A stretch of 64,000 bases of DNA from Caenispirillum bisanense (GCF_900230255.1 NZ_OCNJ01000002.1:310001-374000); one strand, 5' to 3'. Shown: positions 8,762-17,825, numbered from the stretch's first letter. Notes: a model not told the origin generated them from the sequence alone. Program-made: numbers and translations.

Positions 8762-9589
8762 ATGACTGCCGACCCCATCGCCATCGGGCCATTGCCGGAC
8801 ATGGATCCGGCGGTCCCTGCTCCGCTTCCTCCGCAACCGGCCTGCGTGCAGACCCGCGCGGAAGCCTTGCTTCGCGCCGGTTGGAGCCCCGTCGCCGGCG
8901 GACCGGGCGGTGGCGAGGCGGTGCTCGCGGTCAGCGGCTCCGCGCTGGTGCTGACCGAGGTGGCGACGCTGGTGGTTCCCGCCGGCTGTGGTGCCATTCT
9001 GCCCGCCGACAGCGGATCGGGCGTGATGACGGCGGCCGACCCGCTGTCGGCGGTGGTTCGCGTTCCCCTCGACGAAGCGCCCGTCCCGCCCGTGCCCGCC
9101 GTCACCGTGGCGAGCGACTTCGCCCGCATGCTGGCGGCGGAGACGACGGCGGCTCCGGCCGGCGACAGCCCCCGCCGCAGCGCGGCCGCCGGCCTGTTGC
9201 GCGAGGAACTGGCGCGCGGCCGCCCCGGCGGCTTCACCCTGGCGGAACCCGCCGATCTGCGGCTCGGCCGCGTCACCCGGCAGATCTGGGTCACCCCCGC
9301 GGCGCCCCTGACGGTGAACGAGGCGGCGGCGCTCGCCATCATGAGCCGGCGCACCTTCACCCGCCATTTCGGCCTGCAGACCGGCTTCGGCTTCGACGCC
9401 TGGCAGCGCCGCCTGCGGCTGCTGACGGTGGTGCCGCGGCTGGAGCAGGGCGTGCAGGTGACGCAGGTGGCGGGCGAACTGGGTTACGACAGCGTCTCGG
9501 CCTTCATCGCCGCCTTCCGCCGCGCCTTCGGCACCACGCCGCGCCGCTTCGGCCGTAGCGCCGTGCGGGCCTCTGCGCTCGCCGGCTGA
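8762..9589 (+). CDS. AraC-type helix-turn-helix protein
   Basis: 275 aa from the ATG at 8762. The first 170 residues are low in recognisable motifs (Ala/Pro-rich, possibly a degenerate cupin: ALVLTEVATLVVPAGCGAILPAD). The C-terminus holds both AraC HTH units (MSRRTFTRHFGLQTGFGF and VAGELGYDSVSAFIAAFRRAFGTTPRRF). The ATG lies in the divergent gap with the 7762-8610 regulator. The target is unknown and may be the neighbour. Confidence 0.82.
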   Translation: MTADPIAIGPLPDMDPAVPAPLPPQPACVQTRAEALLRAGWSPVAGGPGGGEAVLAVSGSALVLTEVATLVVPAGCGAILPADSGSGVMTAADPLSAVVRVPLDEAPVPPVPAVTVASDFARMLAAETTAAPAGDSPRRSAAAGLLREELARGRPGGFTLAEPADLRLGRVTRQIWVTPAAPLTVNEAAALAIMSRRTFTRHFGLQTGFGFDAWQRRLRLLTVVPRLEQGVQVTQVAGELGYDSVSAFIAAFRRAFGTTPRRFGRSAVRASALAG

Positions 9590-9593
9590 CGGC

Positions 9594-10058
9594 TCAGCCG
9601 TTCCACCGCTCCGCCGCCGCGTCGTCGCTCGCCTTGGCGTCCACCCAGCGGGCGCCGGCGGCGGTTTCCTCGCGCTTCCAGAACGGCGCCTTGGTCTTCA
9701 GCCAGTCCATGAGGAAGGCGCAGGCGTCGAAGGCCGCCTGGCGGTGGGCGCTGGCCGTCAGCACCAGCACGATGCGGTCGCCGGGCTCCAGGCGGCCGTG
9801 GCGGTGGATCACCAGCACGTCGGTCAGCGGCCAGCGTCGCCGCGCCTCCTGCTCGATGGCCTCGAGCTGGCGTTCGGTCATGCCAGGGTAGTGCTCCAGG
9901 GTCATGGCCGCCACCGCGGCGCCCTCCGCCCCCTCGCTGGTCTTGTCGGCGCGCACCAGGCCGAGGAAGCTCGCCACCGCCCCGACGGAGGTGTCGCCGG
10001 CGCAGAAGGCGGCCATTTCCGCCCCCGGGTCGAAGTCCTCGCGCTGCACGCGGATCAT
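9594..10058 (-). CDS. moaE: Molybdopterin synthase catalytic subunit
   Basis: 154 aa. With thiocarboxylated MoaD it converts cPMP into molybdopterin. It shows AVASFLGLVR near the N-terminus, LEHYPGM, VLVIHRHGRLEPGD and the catalytic lysine segment KTKAPFWKRE. No moaD lies next to it and the upstream neighbour is divergent, so here it is a single-gene unit. Confidence 0.95.
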   Translation of the reverse strand: MIRVQREDFDPGAEMAAFCAGDTSVGAVASFLGLVRADKTSEGAEGAAVAAMTLEHYPGMTERQLEAIEQEARRRWPLTDVLVIHRHGRLEPGDRIVLVLTASAHRQAAFDACAFLMDWLKTKAPFWKREETAAGARWVDAKASDDAAAERWNG

Positions 10059-10189
10059 GGCCGCCTCCCTGTGTCGTGTCGTCCGGCAGAGTAACGCCGG
10101 GCGGGCGCGCGATGCCAGAGCCGTGGATTCCTCCAGAAATTATGCGGTCTTGTTGTTCTTGAAACTCATTCCAATCGGGGTTACCTGGA

Positions 10190-10209
10190 ATTTCAGAAAT
10201 TCCTGAAAT
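10190..10209. promoter_or_regulatory. Inverted-repeat operator candidate before the GbsR-type gene
   Basis: ATTTCAG and CTGAAAT flank a 6-base near-symmetric centre (AAATTC), 14 bases before the ATG at 10224. A related partial site, CCAGAAATTAT, lies at 10133-10143. The position suggests autoregulation by the adjacent regulator and control of the cio genes behind it. Confidence 0.5.
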
Positions 10210-10223
10210 CGCAGGACGTGCCG

Positions 10224-10799
10224 ATGAACCTTCCCCCCATCGTCCAGGACTTCGTGCTGCACTTCGGCGAGATGGGCAGCCGCTGGGGCATCAACCGCAC
10301 GGTGGGGCAGATCTACGCCCTGCTGTTCGTCGCCGACCGCCCCCTCAACGCCGAGGAGATCACCGAGCGTCTCGGCTTCTCGCGGTCCAACGTCAGCATG
10401 GGGCTGAAGGAGTTGCAGGGCTGGAACCTGGTGCGCCTGCAGCACCTGCCGGGTGACCGCCGCGACTACTTCACCACGCCCGAGGACATCTGGACCATCG
10501 TCCGCACCCTGGTGGAAGAGCGCAAGAAGCGCGAGATCGACCCGACCCTCTCGGTCCTGCGCGACATCCTCATGCAGCAGCCGGGCAGCGCCGAGGAGCG
10601 CCACGCCCAGGACCGCATGTCGGAAATGCTGGAACTGATCGAGCTGCTCGACGGCTGGTACGCCGACATGCGGCGGCTCGATACCGTGCGCCTCGTGCAG
10701 CTCATGAAGCTCGGCACCAAGGTGCAGCGCGTGCTCGATTTCGGCGACCGCCTGGGGTTCGGCGGCCGCGCCAAGCCGTCCAAGGAGGACCCCGAGTAA
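10224..10799 (+). CDS. GbsR/MarR-type transcriptional regulator of the cio operon
   Basis: 191 aa from the ATG at 10224, which has AGGA seven bases upstream; a GTG two codons earlier is the alternative. The winged helix is visible as GINRTVGQIYALLFVADRPLNAEEITERLGFSRSNVSMGL. It is followed by the wing (LVRLQHLPGDRRDYFTT) and a helical dimerisation region. GbsR relatives repress in response to small molecules. The stop overlaps the next start as TAATG, so it is coupled to cioA and probably controls it. Confidence 0.87.
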   Translation: MNLPPIVQDFVLHFGEMGSRWGINRTVGQIYALLFVADRPLNAEEITERLGFSRSNVSMGLKELQGWNLVRLQHLPGDRRDYFTTPEDIWTIVRTLVEERKKREIDPTLSVLRDILMQQPGSAEERHAQDRMSEMLELIELLDGWYADMRRLDTVRLVQLMKLGTKVQRVLDFGDRLGFGGRAKPSKEDPE

Positions 10800-12151
10800 T
10801 GGACCCGCTCATCCTCTCGCGCATCCAGTTCGGCGCGAACATCTCGTTCCACATCCTGTTTCCCACAATCACCATCGCGCTCGGGTGGGTGCTGCTGTTC
10901 TTCAAGCTGCGCTTCAACCGCACCGGCGATGAAAGCTGGATGGACGCCTACCGCCTGTGGGTGAAGGTCTTCGCGCTGACCTTCGCCCTCGGGGTGGTGT
11001 CGGGTGTCACCATGTCGTTCCAGTTCGGCACCAACTGGCCGGGCTTCATGAATACCGTCGGCAATATCGCAGGCCCCCTGCTCGCCTACGAGATCCTGAC
11101 CGCCTTCTTCATCGAGGCGGTGTTCCTCGGCGTCATGCTGTTCGGCTGGCGGCGCGTGTCAAACCGCGTCCACACGGCGGCGACGGTCATGGTGGCGGCC
11201 AGCACCACGCTGTCGGCCTTCTGGATCCTGACGCTGAACAGCTGGATGCAGACGCCGGCCGGCTTCGAGATGCGCGACGGCGTCGCCCATGCCGTCGACT
11301 GGTGGGCCATCGTGTTCAACCCGTCCATGCCCTACCGCGTCGTCCACATGCTGCTGGCGAGCGGCCTGACGGCGGCCTTCCTGGTGGCCGGCGTGTCGGC
11401 GTGGCGGTGGCTGCGCGGCGACCGCGGTCCGGCGGTGCTGAAGGCCCTGCGTACCGGCGCGACGCTGGGCGCCATCCTCATCCCGCTGCAGATCGCCGCC
11501 GGCGACCTGCACGGCCTCAACACCCTGGAGCACCAGCCGCAGAAGATCGCCGCCATGGAAGGCGTCTGGCAGACCGAGCGCGGCGCCCCGCTGCTGCTGT
11601 TCGCCCTGCCCGACGCGGAGGCGCGCGCCAACCGGCTGGAGATCGGCATCCCGCACGGCGCCAGCCTGATCCTCACCCACGACTGGAACGGCGAGATCCG
11701 CGGCCTGAACGAGTTCGAGTACCACCCGCCGGTGGCGCCGGTGTTCTTCGGCTTCCGCGTCATGGTGGGCGTCGGCCTGCTCATGCTGGCGGTGTCGTGG
11801 GTCGCCGTGTGGCAGATGCGCAAGGGCCGGTCGCCGTCGCCCTGGCTCGCCCGCGGCCTCGTCGCCATGACCTTCTCGGGCTGGGTGGCGACGCTCGCCG
11901 GCTGGTACGTCACCGAGATCGGCCGCCAGCCGTGGCTCGTTTCCGGCGTGCTGAAGACGGCCGACGCGGTGGCGCCGCTCGGCGCCGGCATGGTGGGCTC
12001 GACGCTGGCGATGTATCTCGCGCTCTATGGCGTGCTGCTGGCGGCCTACATCGGCGCCCTGTTCCACCTGGCCGCCAAGGCCGGCAAGGGCACGCCGATG
12101 CCGACCGGCGCGCCCGCGGGCCGCGCCGCCACCCTCGGCCAGGAGGGCTGA
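10799..12151 (+). CDS. cioA: Cytochrome bd-type quinol oxidase subunit I
   Basis: 450 aa membrane protein that oxidises ubiquinol and reduces O2. Visible hallmarks are RIQFGANISFHILFP with the haem ligand His18, and the acidic pair in AYEILTAFFIEAVFLGVMLFG. The Q-loop region between the middle helices is short, as in the cyanide-insensitive (Cio) type rather than the E. coli CydA long-loop type (about 520 aa). It is translationally coupled to the regulator upstream. bd oxidases support respiration at low O2 or under NO, cyanide or sulfide stress. Confidence 0.93.
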   Translation: MDPLILSRIQFGANISFHILFPTITIALGWVLLFFKLRFNRTGDESWMDAYRLWVKVFALTFALGVVSGVTMSFQFGTNWPGFMNTVGNIAGPLLAYEILTAFFIEAVFLGVMLFGWRRVSNRVHTAATVMVAASTTLSAFWILTLNSWMQTPAGFEMRDGVAHAVDWWAIVFNPSMPYRVVHMLLASGLTAAFLVAGVSAWRWLRGDRGPAVLKALRTGATLGAILIPLQIAAGDLHGLNTLEHQPQKIAAMEGVWQTERGAPLLLFALPDAEARANRLEIGIPHGASLILTHDWNGEIRGLNEFEYHPPVAPVFFGFRVMVGVGLLMLAVSWVAVWQMRKGRSPSPWLARGLVAMTFSGWVATLAGWYVTEIGRQPWLVSGVLKTADAVAPLGAGMVGSTLAMYLALYGVLLAAYIGALFHLAAKAGKGTPMPTGAPAGRAATLGQEG

Positions 12152-12154
12152 GCC

Positions 12155-13162
12155 ATGACCGACCTGTTCCCCGGCGACTGGCTGCCGGTCGCCTTCGCCC
12201 TGCTCATGGGCTTGTCCATCCTGGTCTACGTGGTGCTCGACGGCTACGACCTCGGCGTCGGCATCCTGCTCAACGGCGCCACGGCCGAGGAGAAGGACCG
12301 CATGATCGCCGCCATCGGCCCCTTCTGGGACGCCAACGAGACGTGGCTGGTGCTGGCGGTCGGGCTGCTGCTGGTGGCCTTCCCGCTGGCCCACGGCGAG
12401 ATCCTGTCGACCCTCTATCTGCCGGTGGCCCTCATGCTGGCCGGGCTGATCCTGCGGGGCGTCGCCTTCGACTTCCGCGCCAAGGCGCCGCCGGCCCACA
12501 CGGGCGCGTGGAACGCCGCCTTCTTCGCCGGCTCGCTGCTGGCGGCCGGCGCACAGGGGGTGATGCTCGGCCTCTACATCATGGGGTTCGAGGGCGGCCT
12601 GGGCGCCACCCTGTTCGCCGCCCTGGTCGGCGTCTGCCTCGCCTGCGCCTATGCCTTGCTCGGCGCCTGCTGGCTGATCTTCAAGACCGAGGGCACGTTG
12701 CGCGCCAAGGCCATCGGCTGGGCGAAGCGGACGCTGTGGGTGGCGGCGCTCGGCATGGTCGCCGTGTCGGTGGCGACGCCGCTGCTGTCTGCGCGGGTGT
12801 TCGACAAGTGGCTGAGCTTCCCCGAGGTGGTGCTGCTCGCGCCGCTGCCGCTGGTGACGGCCGGCGTCTTCGCCGCGCTCTGGCTGGTGCTGCGCCACCT
12901 GCCGGACCGCCACCACCGTTTCGACCGGCTGCCCTTCGCGGCGGCGGTCGCCATCGTGATGCTCGGCTTCCACGGGCTGGCCTACAGCTTCTTCCCCTAC
13001 GTGGTGCCCGAGCATCTGACCATCTGGGAGGCCGCGAGCGCGCGCGAGTCGCTCGCCATCATCTTCGCCGGCACGGTCGTCGTGCTGCCGTTCGTCGTCG
13101 GGTCGACGATGTACGTGTACCGCGTCTTCCGGGGAAAGGCGACGGACCTGCGCTACGACTGA
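12155..13162 (+). CDS. cioB: Cytochrome bd-type quinol oxidase subunit II
   Basis: 335 aa, starting three bases after the cioA stop. It has the conserved segments YVVLDGYDLGVGIL, WDANETWLVLAVGLLLVAFPLA and FDFRAKA. The subunit forms the second half of the oxidase and is needed for haem insertion. No CydX-like small protein ORF is apparent before the terminator that follows, consistent with a Cio-type unit. Confidence 0.94.
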   Translation: MTDLFPGDWLPVAFALLMGLSILVYVVLDGYDLGVGILLNGATAEEKDRMIAAIGPFWDANETWLVLAVGLLLVAFPLAHGEILSTLYLPVALMLAGLILRGVAFDFRAKAPPAHTGAWNAAFFAGSLLAAGAQGVMLGLYIMGFEGGLGATLFAALVGVCLACAYALLGACWLIFKTEGTLRAKAIGWAKRTLWVAALGMVAVSVATPLLSARVFDKWLSFPEVVLLAPLPLVTAGVFAALWLVLRHLPDRHHRFDRLPFAAAVAIVMLGFHGLAYSFFPYVVPEHLTIWEAASARESLAIIFAGTVVVLPFVVGSTMYVYRVFRGKATDLRYD

Positions 13163-13185
13163 CCGCAGTTCCCGGCGAAGCGGAA

Positions 13186-13218
13186 GGCCGCGCCCGATCC
13201 CCCGGGCGCGGCCTTCTT
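13186..13218 (+). terminator. Intrinsic terminator after cioB
   Basis: GGCCGCGCCC (13186-13195) pairs perfectly with GGGCGCGGCC (13204-13213) and is followed by TTCTT. It lies 24 bases past the cioB stop and separates the oxidase operon from the MFS gene. Confidence 0.75.
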
Positions 13219-13251
13219 GCGTGCGGGGCCTGCGCCGCCGTATGACGGAGC

Positions 13252-14475
13252 ATGAGCCGGCCCGTCCTCCTTCTCGTCCTCGCCGTGTGCATGGCCGAGG
13301 TCTGCACCATGGTGGGGGTGTTCACCTTCCCCGCCCTGCTGCCCGGCTTCATGGCCGAGTGGCGGCTGAGCAATACCGAGGCCGGCTGGATCTCGGGCGT
13401 CTTCTTCGCCGCCTTCGCCGCCGCCGCGCCCGTTCTGGTGGCCCTGACCGACCGCCTGGATGCGCGCCGCATCTACATGGTGGGGGCGGCGCTGACCGCC
13501 CTGTCCTGCGCCGGCTTCGCCCTCTTCGCCGACGGCTTCTGGCCGGCGATGCTGTTCCGCGCGCTCGGCGGCGCCGGCCTCGCCGGCACCTACATGCCGG
13601 GGCTGCGGGTGCTGGTGGACCGGGCGCCGGCGACCGCGCGGGCGCGGGTTGTGCCGCTCTATACCGCCTGCTTCAGCCTCGGCACCGCCGCCTCCTACGC
13701 CGTGTCCGCCGCCGCCGCCGAGTGGCTGGGGTGGCGGGCGGCCTTCGTGCTGGCGGCCGGGGCGGCGGTGGCGGCACTCGTTATCGTGCTGGCGCTGCGC
13801 CCGGTGGACCCGCCGCCGCAGGCGGAGCCGGGCCGCCTGCTCGACTTCCGGCCGGTGTTCCGCAACCGCGCCGCCATGGGCTACGTGCTCGGCTACGTCG
13901 CCCATATGTGGGAGCTGTTCGCCTACCGCGCCTGGGTGGTCGGCTTCCTGGCGGCCGCCGCCGCCCTGCCCGGGGCCGATGGGGCGGGCTGGAGCGGCGG
14001 CGTGTTGTCGCCCACCGGCGTCGCCTCGCTCGGCGCCGTCATCGCCTTCGCCTGCTCCATCGGCGGGGCGGAGGTGGCGACGCGGCTCGGGCGTGGCCGG
14101 GGGGGGATGGTCTACATGGTGCTGTCGGGCACGGCGGCCTTCGCCATGGGGCCGGCGGCGGCGGTGTCCTACCCGCTCGCCGCCGTCGCCATGCTGGTCT
14201 ACATCGGCTTGATCCAGCTCGACTCCGCGGCCCTGACCACCGGCGCCGTGGAGCAGGCGGAGGACGGGCGGCGCGGGGCGACGCTTGCCGTGCATTCGCT
14301 GCTGGGCTTCGGCGCGGCCTTCGTCGGGCCGCTGGCGGTCGGGATGGTGCTGGACGCGGCGGCAGGGCAGGGCGCCGTCACCTGGACCTGGGCCTTCGCC
14401 GCCATCGGCGCGGTCGGCCTGCTCGGTCCGCTCGCCATGGCCTGGGGGCTGCGGTGGAGCGTCACGAAGCCTTAG
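13252..14475 (+). CDS. MFS transporter
   Basis: 407 aa with about 12 hydrophobic segments. The first loop between helices carries LDARRIYMVG and later RALGGAGLAGTYMPGLR, consistent with a major facilitator antiporter/permease. The ATG at 13252 follows CGGAG. The two halves are separated by a short basic/proline-rich linker (LRPVDPPPQAEPGRLLDF). The substrate cannot be predicted and no biosynthetic or catabolic partner adjoins. Confidence 0.85.
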   Translation: MSRPVLLLVLAVCMAEVCTMVGVFTFPALLPGFMAEWRLSNTEAGWISGVFFAAFAAAAPVLVALTDRLDARRIYMVGAALTALSCAGFALFADGFWPAMLFRALGGAGLAGTYMPGLRVLVDRAPATARARVVPLYTACFSLGTAASYAVSAAAAEWLGWRAAFVLAAGAAVAALVIVLALRPVDPPPQAEPGRLLDFRPVFRNRAAMGYVLGYVAHMWELFAYRAWVVGFLAAAAALPGADGAGWSGGVLSPTGVASLGAVIAFACSIGGAEVATRLGRGRGGMVYMVLSGTAAFAMGPAAAVSYPLAAVAMLVYIGLIQLDSAALTTGAVEQAEDGRRGATLAVHSLLGFGAAFVGPLAVGMVLDAAAGQGAVTWTWAFAAIGAVGLLGPLAMAWGLRWSVTKP

Positions 14476-14536
14476 CTTGTTCGGGGGTATCCGCCGTGCC
14501 AGCGTGGCGGATCGTTCCGTATCGGTGCCCGCCCCC

Positions 14537-14845
14537 ATGACCGAGACCCCGGCCTTCTCCGCCCGCCCGTGGCGGCTCGTGCGCCTGACGGCCGGCTGGC
14601 TGCTGGTGATCGTGGGGGCGATTCTGGCGCCGACGCCCCTCCCGCTCGGCCTGCCCATGGTGGCGGCGGGGCTCTACCTGCTGGCGCGCGACAGCGCCAC
14701 GGTGCGGCGGATCATCCGCGAGCGGCGGCGGGCGTTGCCGGTGCTGTCGCGCGGCCTCGACCGCATCAAGGGCCGCATGCCGGCGGGAGTGCGGGGGATG
14801 ATCGAGGCGACGGACCCGGCCGGCCCGTTGCCGCAGGAGGACTGA
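14537..14845 (+). CDS. Small membrane protein of unknown function
   Basis: 102 aa. One to two hydrophobic segments (LTAGWLLVIVGAILAPTPLPLG and LPMVAAGLYLLA) are followed by a strongly basic cytoplasmic stretch (ATVRRIIRERRRALPVLSRGLDRIKGRMP). The Pro/Gly-rich turn between the hydrophobic parts recalls small PGPGW-type membrane proteins, but the exact motif is absent. A GTG four codons upstream is an alternative start. It is probably transcribed with the MFS gene. I do not assign a function. Confidence 0.65.
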   Translation: MTETPAFSARPWRLVRLTAGWLLVIVGAILAPTPLPLGLPMVAAGLYLLARDSATVRRIIRERRRALPVLSRGLDRIKGRMPAGVRGMIEATDPAGPLPQED

Positions 14846-14851
14846 CGTCGG

Positions 14852-15163
14852 TCAGCCGCCCTGGCCGCGGCCGCGAAAGCGGGCCATGGCGCGTTCGAAG
14901 GCGTCGGAGACGTCGCGCCATGCCGCCTCGGCGTCGCCGCGGGCGCCGATCCAGTCGTCCTGTTCGGTGAACTCGCAGCGCGCGAGGCTGCGGCTGGCGG
15001 CGTCGCGCTTCTCGCGCAGGGTCGTCAGTTCGGGGGAGGGCGGGTGGCCCGGCCGGTCCACCCGCTCCGCCTCCTCGGCATGGTCGAGGTCGCGCATGCG
15101 CGCCGTGAGGTCGTCGAGCCGGGCCTGCAGGTCGCGGCACCAGGCCTCGCGGTCGTCAGCCAT
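14852..15163 (-). CDS. Charged coiled-coil hypothetical protein
   Basis: 103 aa, very rich in Asp, Glu and Arg, with heptad-like helices (LQARLDDLTARMRDLDHAEEA and ELTTLREKRDAASRSLARCE). No signal peptide or membrane segment is seen. It is convergent with the small membrane protein, six bases away, and lies downstream of the entericidin-like gene on the same strand. The function is unknown. Confidence 0.6.
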   Translation of the reverse strand: MADDREAWCRDLQARLDDLTARMRDLDHAEEAERVDRPGHPPSPELTTLREKRDAASRSLARCEFTEQDDWIGARGDAEAAWRDVSDAFERAMARFRGRGQGG

Positions 15164-15175
15164 GCGGCCGGCTCC

Positions 15176-15355
15176 TCAGTTCTGGGCGTCTTCGGCGGTG
15201 TCCTCGATGGCGTCGCCGGCGGCTTCGACGTCACGGCCGAAGCCCTCGGTGGTGTTGCAGGCGCTCAGGGTGACGGCCGTCGCCGTCAGCGCGAGGGCGA
15301 CGAGGAAGGCGTGCAGAAGGCTGTTGCGGCGCAGGGCGCTCAGGCTGGTCATCAT
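15176..15355 (-). CDS. Entericidin A/B family lipoprotein
   Basis: 59 aa from the ATG at 15355, with AGGAG nine bases upstream. A hydrophobic signal (LLHAFLVALALTATAVTLSAC) ends in a lipobox with Cys33. The mature peptide NTTEGFGRDVEAAGDAIEDT is typical of entericidins: a Gly-Arg-Asp core and an acidic amphipathic tail. Entericidins are small cell-envelope lipoproteins, in E. coli a toxin/antidote pair, but in alphaproteobacteria they are usually single genes of unknown role. Confidence 0.85.
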   Translation of the reverse strand: MMTSLSALRRNSLLHAFLVALALTATAVTLSACNTTEGFGRDVEAAGDAIEDTAEDAQN

Positions 15356-15463
15356 GGTCGTCGTCTCCTGGTCCGTGGACGGTTCGACAAGAACCGGATC
15401 TTGTCCTGCCAACGGATCCGCGCGCCTGCCGGTTGCAGGCGCCGGGGGGAGTACCACCCTCCG

Positions 15464-16474
15464 CTATCGCCCCTTGCGGGCGCGCGGGTGGGCGGCGTCG
15501 TAGACCGCCATGAGCTTGGCCGCGTCCACCTCGGTATAGCGCTGGGTGGTGGACAGGTTGGCGTGGCCGAGCAGTTCCTGGATGGTCCTCAGGTCGCCGC
15601 CGCGGCCGAGCAGATGGGTGGCGAAGGAATGGCGCAGCGCGTGCGGCGTCGCCGTCTCCGGCAGGCCGAGCAGGTGGCGCGCCTTCTCCATGGTCCGCTG
15701 CACCATGCGCGGGTTGAGCGGCCCGCCGCGCACGCCGACGAACAGCGCCCGCTCCGGCAGCGGCGGCCAGGGGCAGAGGGCGAGGTACTGGGCGATGGCC
15801 TCGCGCACCAGCGGCAGCACCGGCACCACCCGTTCCTTGCGCCCCTTGCCGAGTACCACCATGGCGTCGGCCGTGGGGCGATCGGCGACGGTGAGGCCGA
15901 GCGCCTCACCCAGGCGCAACCCGCAGCCGTAGAGCAGGGTCAGGATGGCGACGTCGCGGGCGGCGATCCACGGCTCGTCGTGCAGCTCGCCGGCGGTCGG
16001 CAGCACCTCCAGCGCCTCGTCCTCGGCCAGCGGCTTGGGCAGGCTGCGCGGCGGCTTCGGGTTGCGCACCAGGTCGATGGCCGGGTTTTCCATCAGCCCG
16101 AGCTTGGCGCACAGGCGGTAGAAGCCGCGCAGGGTGCTCATGGCCCGCCCGAGGGAGGTACGGGCGATGCCCTCGGCGGTGCGGTGGGCCAGGTAGCTGC
16201 GGAAATCGCTCGCCGACAGCTGCGCCAGGTCGGCCAGCGTCGGCTCCTGTCCGAGGAACCCCGTGAGGAACCGCAGGAAGAAGGCGAGGTCGCGCTGGTA
16301 GTTGGACAGGGTATGCGGGCTCGCCGTGCGCTCCGACACCAGCCAGCGGCGCCACCGGGCGATGGCGTCGCGCAGGGCAGGGTCGGGCGGCAGGCCCGGC
16401 GGCAGGGCATCCGCCTCCGCCGCCTGGGCCGCCGCCGCGTCCTGCGGGATCACGCCGCCGGCTGCTGCGCCCAT
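15464..16474 (-). CDS. xerC: Site-specific tyrosine recombinase XerC
   Basis: 336 aa (ATG start). A GTG at 16453 that overlaps the DUF484 stop as GTGA is an equally plausible start and would give 329 aa. The N-terminal SAM-like DNA-binding domain spans about 35-140. Catalytic residues are visible: R187 (GLRLGEALGL), K210 (LGKGRKERVVP), H278/R281 (HALRHSFATHLL), H304 (LLGHANLSTT) and Y313 (QRYTEVD). With XerD it resolves chromosome dimers at dif. It follows fsa and DUF484 in the conserved alphaproteobacterial order. Confidence 0.93.
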   Translation of the reverse strand: MGAAAGGVIPQDAAAAQAAEADALPPGLPPDPALRDAIARWRRWLVSERTASPHTLSNYQRDLAFFLRFLTGFLGQEPTLADLAQLSASDFRSYLAHRTAEGIARTSLGRAMSTLRGFYRLCAKLGLMENPAIDLVRNPKPPRSLPKPLAEDEALEVLPTAGELHDEPWIAARDVAILTLLYGCGLRLGEALGLTVADRPTADAMVVLGKGRKERVVPVLPLVREAIAQYLALCPWPPLPERALFVGVRGGPLNPRMVQRTMEKARHLLGLPETATPHALRHSFATHLLGRGGDLRTIQELLGHANLSTTQRYTEVDAAKLMAVYDAAHPRARKGR

Positions 16475-17160
16475 CGGCGGACCGTGTGTTCCACCACGCG
16501 GGCGAGGAAGCCGAGCAGTTCCGTCCCCTGCTGCGGATGGAACGAGCCTTCCGTGCGGGTGCCGAGCGCCAGCACGCCCTGCGGCAGGCCCTCGCCGGGC
16601 TCCAGCCGCACCAGCGCGTCGGACGCCACCAGGGAGGCCGCCGCCCCGTAGAGCGGCTGCTCGCCGCCCACCGCCTCGCGCAGACGCGCCGCCACGCGCT
16701 CGCCCATGAGCTGGTCGAGGCCGCCCGACGGCAGTTCCTGTACGTAGACGGCGGCCGACTTGGGCAGGCCGGGTTCGAACGCGAAGGTGACCACGTCCAC
16801 CTGCAGCACCACCGGCAGTTCGTCGGTGACGATGCGGGCGAGGCTGTCCATGCCCTGGGCGTCGAGCACCGCCAGCGCCGCCTGCAGGGTGCGCTCCTGG
16901 ATGCTCATGTTGGAGCGGGCGTTGGAGATGAGCGCCTTGGCGGAGAGCTTCAGTTCCTCCACCTCGCGGCGCAGCCGCTCCACCACGAAGCTCTGCAGGT
17001 CCAGCACGTTGCCCTCGCCGCGCGGGGCGAGGCCGGGCAGCAGCTCGGCCAACAGCGGCATGTTGTCGGCGAGGAATTGCGGGTGGGCCCGCAGGTAGTC
17101 CTTCACCTGACGGGCGGTGACGCGGGGGTCTTCGGGGGCGGCGTTCTCCTGGTCGGCCAC
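16450..17160 (-). CDS. DUF484 family protein
   Basis: 236 aa from a GTG at 17160 with GGAGG seven bases ahead. The N-terminal VKDYLRAHPQFLADNMPLLAELL is the family hallmark. A long helix (LQSFVVERLRREVEELKLSAKALISNAR) leads to a GAF-like C-terminal domain ending LGFLARVVEHTVRRW. The gene is characteristically upstream of xerC, overlaps its start and begins two bases after fsa. The biochemical role is unknown; the GAF-like fold suggests ligand binding. Confidence 0.88.
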   Translation of the reverse strand: MADQENAAPEDPRVTARQVKDYLRAHPQFLADNMPLLAELLPGLAPRGEGNVLDLQSFVVERLRREVEELKLSAKALISNARSNMSIQERTLQAALAVLDAQGMDSLARIVTDELPVVLQVDVVTFAFEPGLPKSAAVYVQELPSGGLDQLMGERVAARLREAVGGEQPLYGAAASLVASDALVRLEPGEGLPQGVLALGTRTEGSFHPQQGTELLGFLARVVEHTVRRWAQQPAA

Positions 17161-17162
17161 GG

Positions 17163-17825
17163 TCAGTCCTCCAGGATCTTCAGGCCCGACTTCTCCCAGT
17201 CCGCGGTGAAGGCGGCGAGGCCCTTGTCGGTGAGCGGGTGATTGTAGAGCTGGCGCAGCACCGACGGCGGCAGGGTGGCGACATGGGCGCCGATGCGGGC
17301 GGCGTCGACCACGTGGATCGGGTTGCGCACCGAGGCGACCAGCACTTCGGTGCCGATGTCCAGGTAGTTGGAATAGATCTCGACGATCTCGGCGATGAGC
17401 CCCATGCCGTCCTGGCCGATGTCGTCCAGGCGGCCGACGAAGGGCGACACGAAGGCCGCACCCGCCTTGGCGGCGAGGATCGCCTGGGCGGCGCTGAAGC
17501 ACAGGGTGACGTTGACCAGCGTGCCGTCGTCGGCCAGCTTGCGGCAGGTCTTCAGGCCGTCGGGCGTGAGCGGCACCTTGATGCACACGTTGTCGGCGAT
17601 CTTCCGCAGCACGTCCGCCTCGCGCATCATGGTGGCGTGGTCGGGGGCGGTGACCTCGGCGCTGACCGGGCCGGCGACGACGGTGCAGATTTCCTTCACC
17701 AGATCGGTGAACTTGATGCCCGCCTTGGCGGCCAGCGAGGGATTGGTGGTGACGCCGTCGACGAGGCCCGTTTCGGCGAGATCGCGGATGTCGTCCAGGT
17801 TGGCCGTGTCGATGAAGAACTTCAT
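17163..17825 (-). CDS. fsa: Fructose-6-phosphate aldolase / small transaldolase
   Basis: 220 aa, the length of the TalC/MipB subgroup. [31 protein letters not shown] begins the barrel, and the Schiff-base lysine is in [41 protein letters not shown] and ASVRNPIHV complete it. Such enzymes either move dihydroxyacetone units (transaldolase) or cleave fructose-6-phosphate. The two cannot be told apart here. It heads the fsa-DUF484-xerC operon, divergent from priA. Confidence 0.92.
   Translation of the reverse strand: MKFFIDTANLDDIRDLAETGLVDGVTTNPSLAAKAGIKFTDLVKEICTVVAGPVSAEVTAPDHATMMREADVLRKIADNVCIKVPLTPDGLKTCRKLADDGTLVNVTLCFSAAQAILAAKAGAAFVSPFVGRLDDIGQDGMGLIAEIVEIYSNYLDIGTEVLVASVRNPIHVVDAARIGAHVATLPPSVLRQLYNHPLTDKGLAAFTADWEKSGLKILED

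Noticed and set aside
10957-13245. A 762-codon plus frame across cioA and cioB
   Set aside because: It is Arg/Gly-rich and out of frame with two clearly conserved oxidase subunits.
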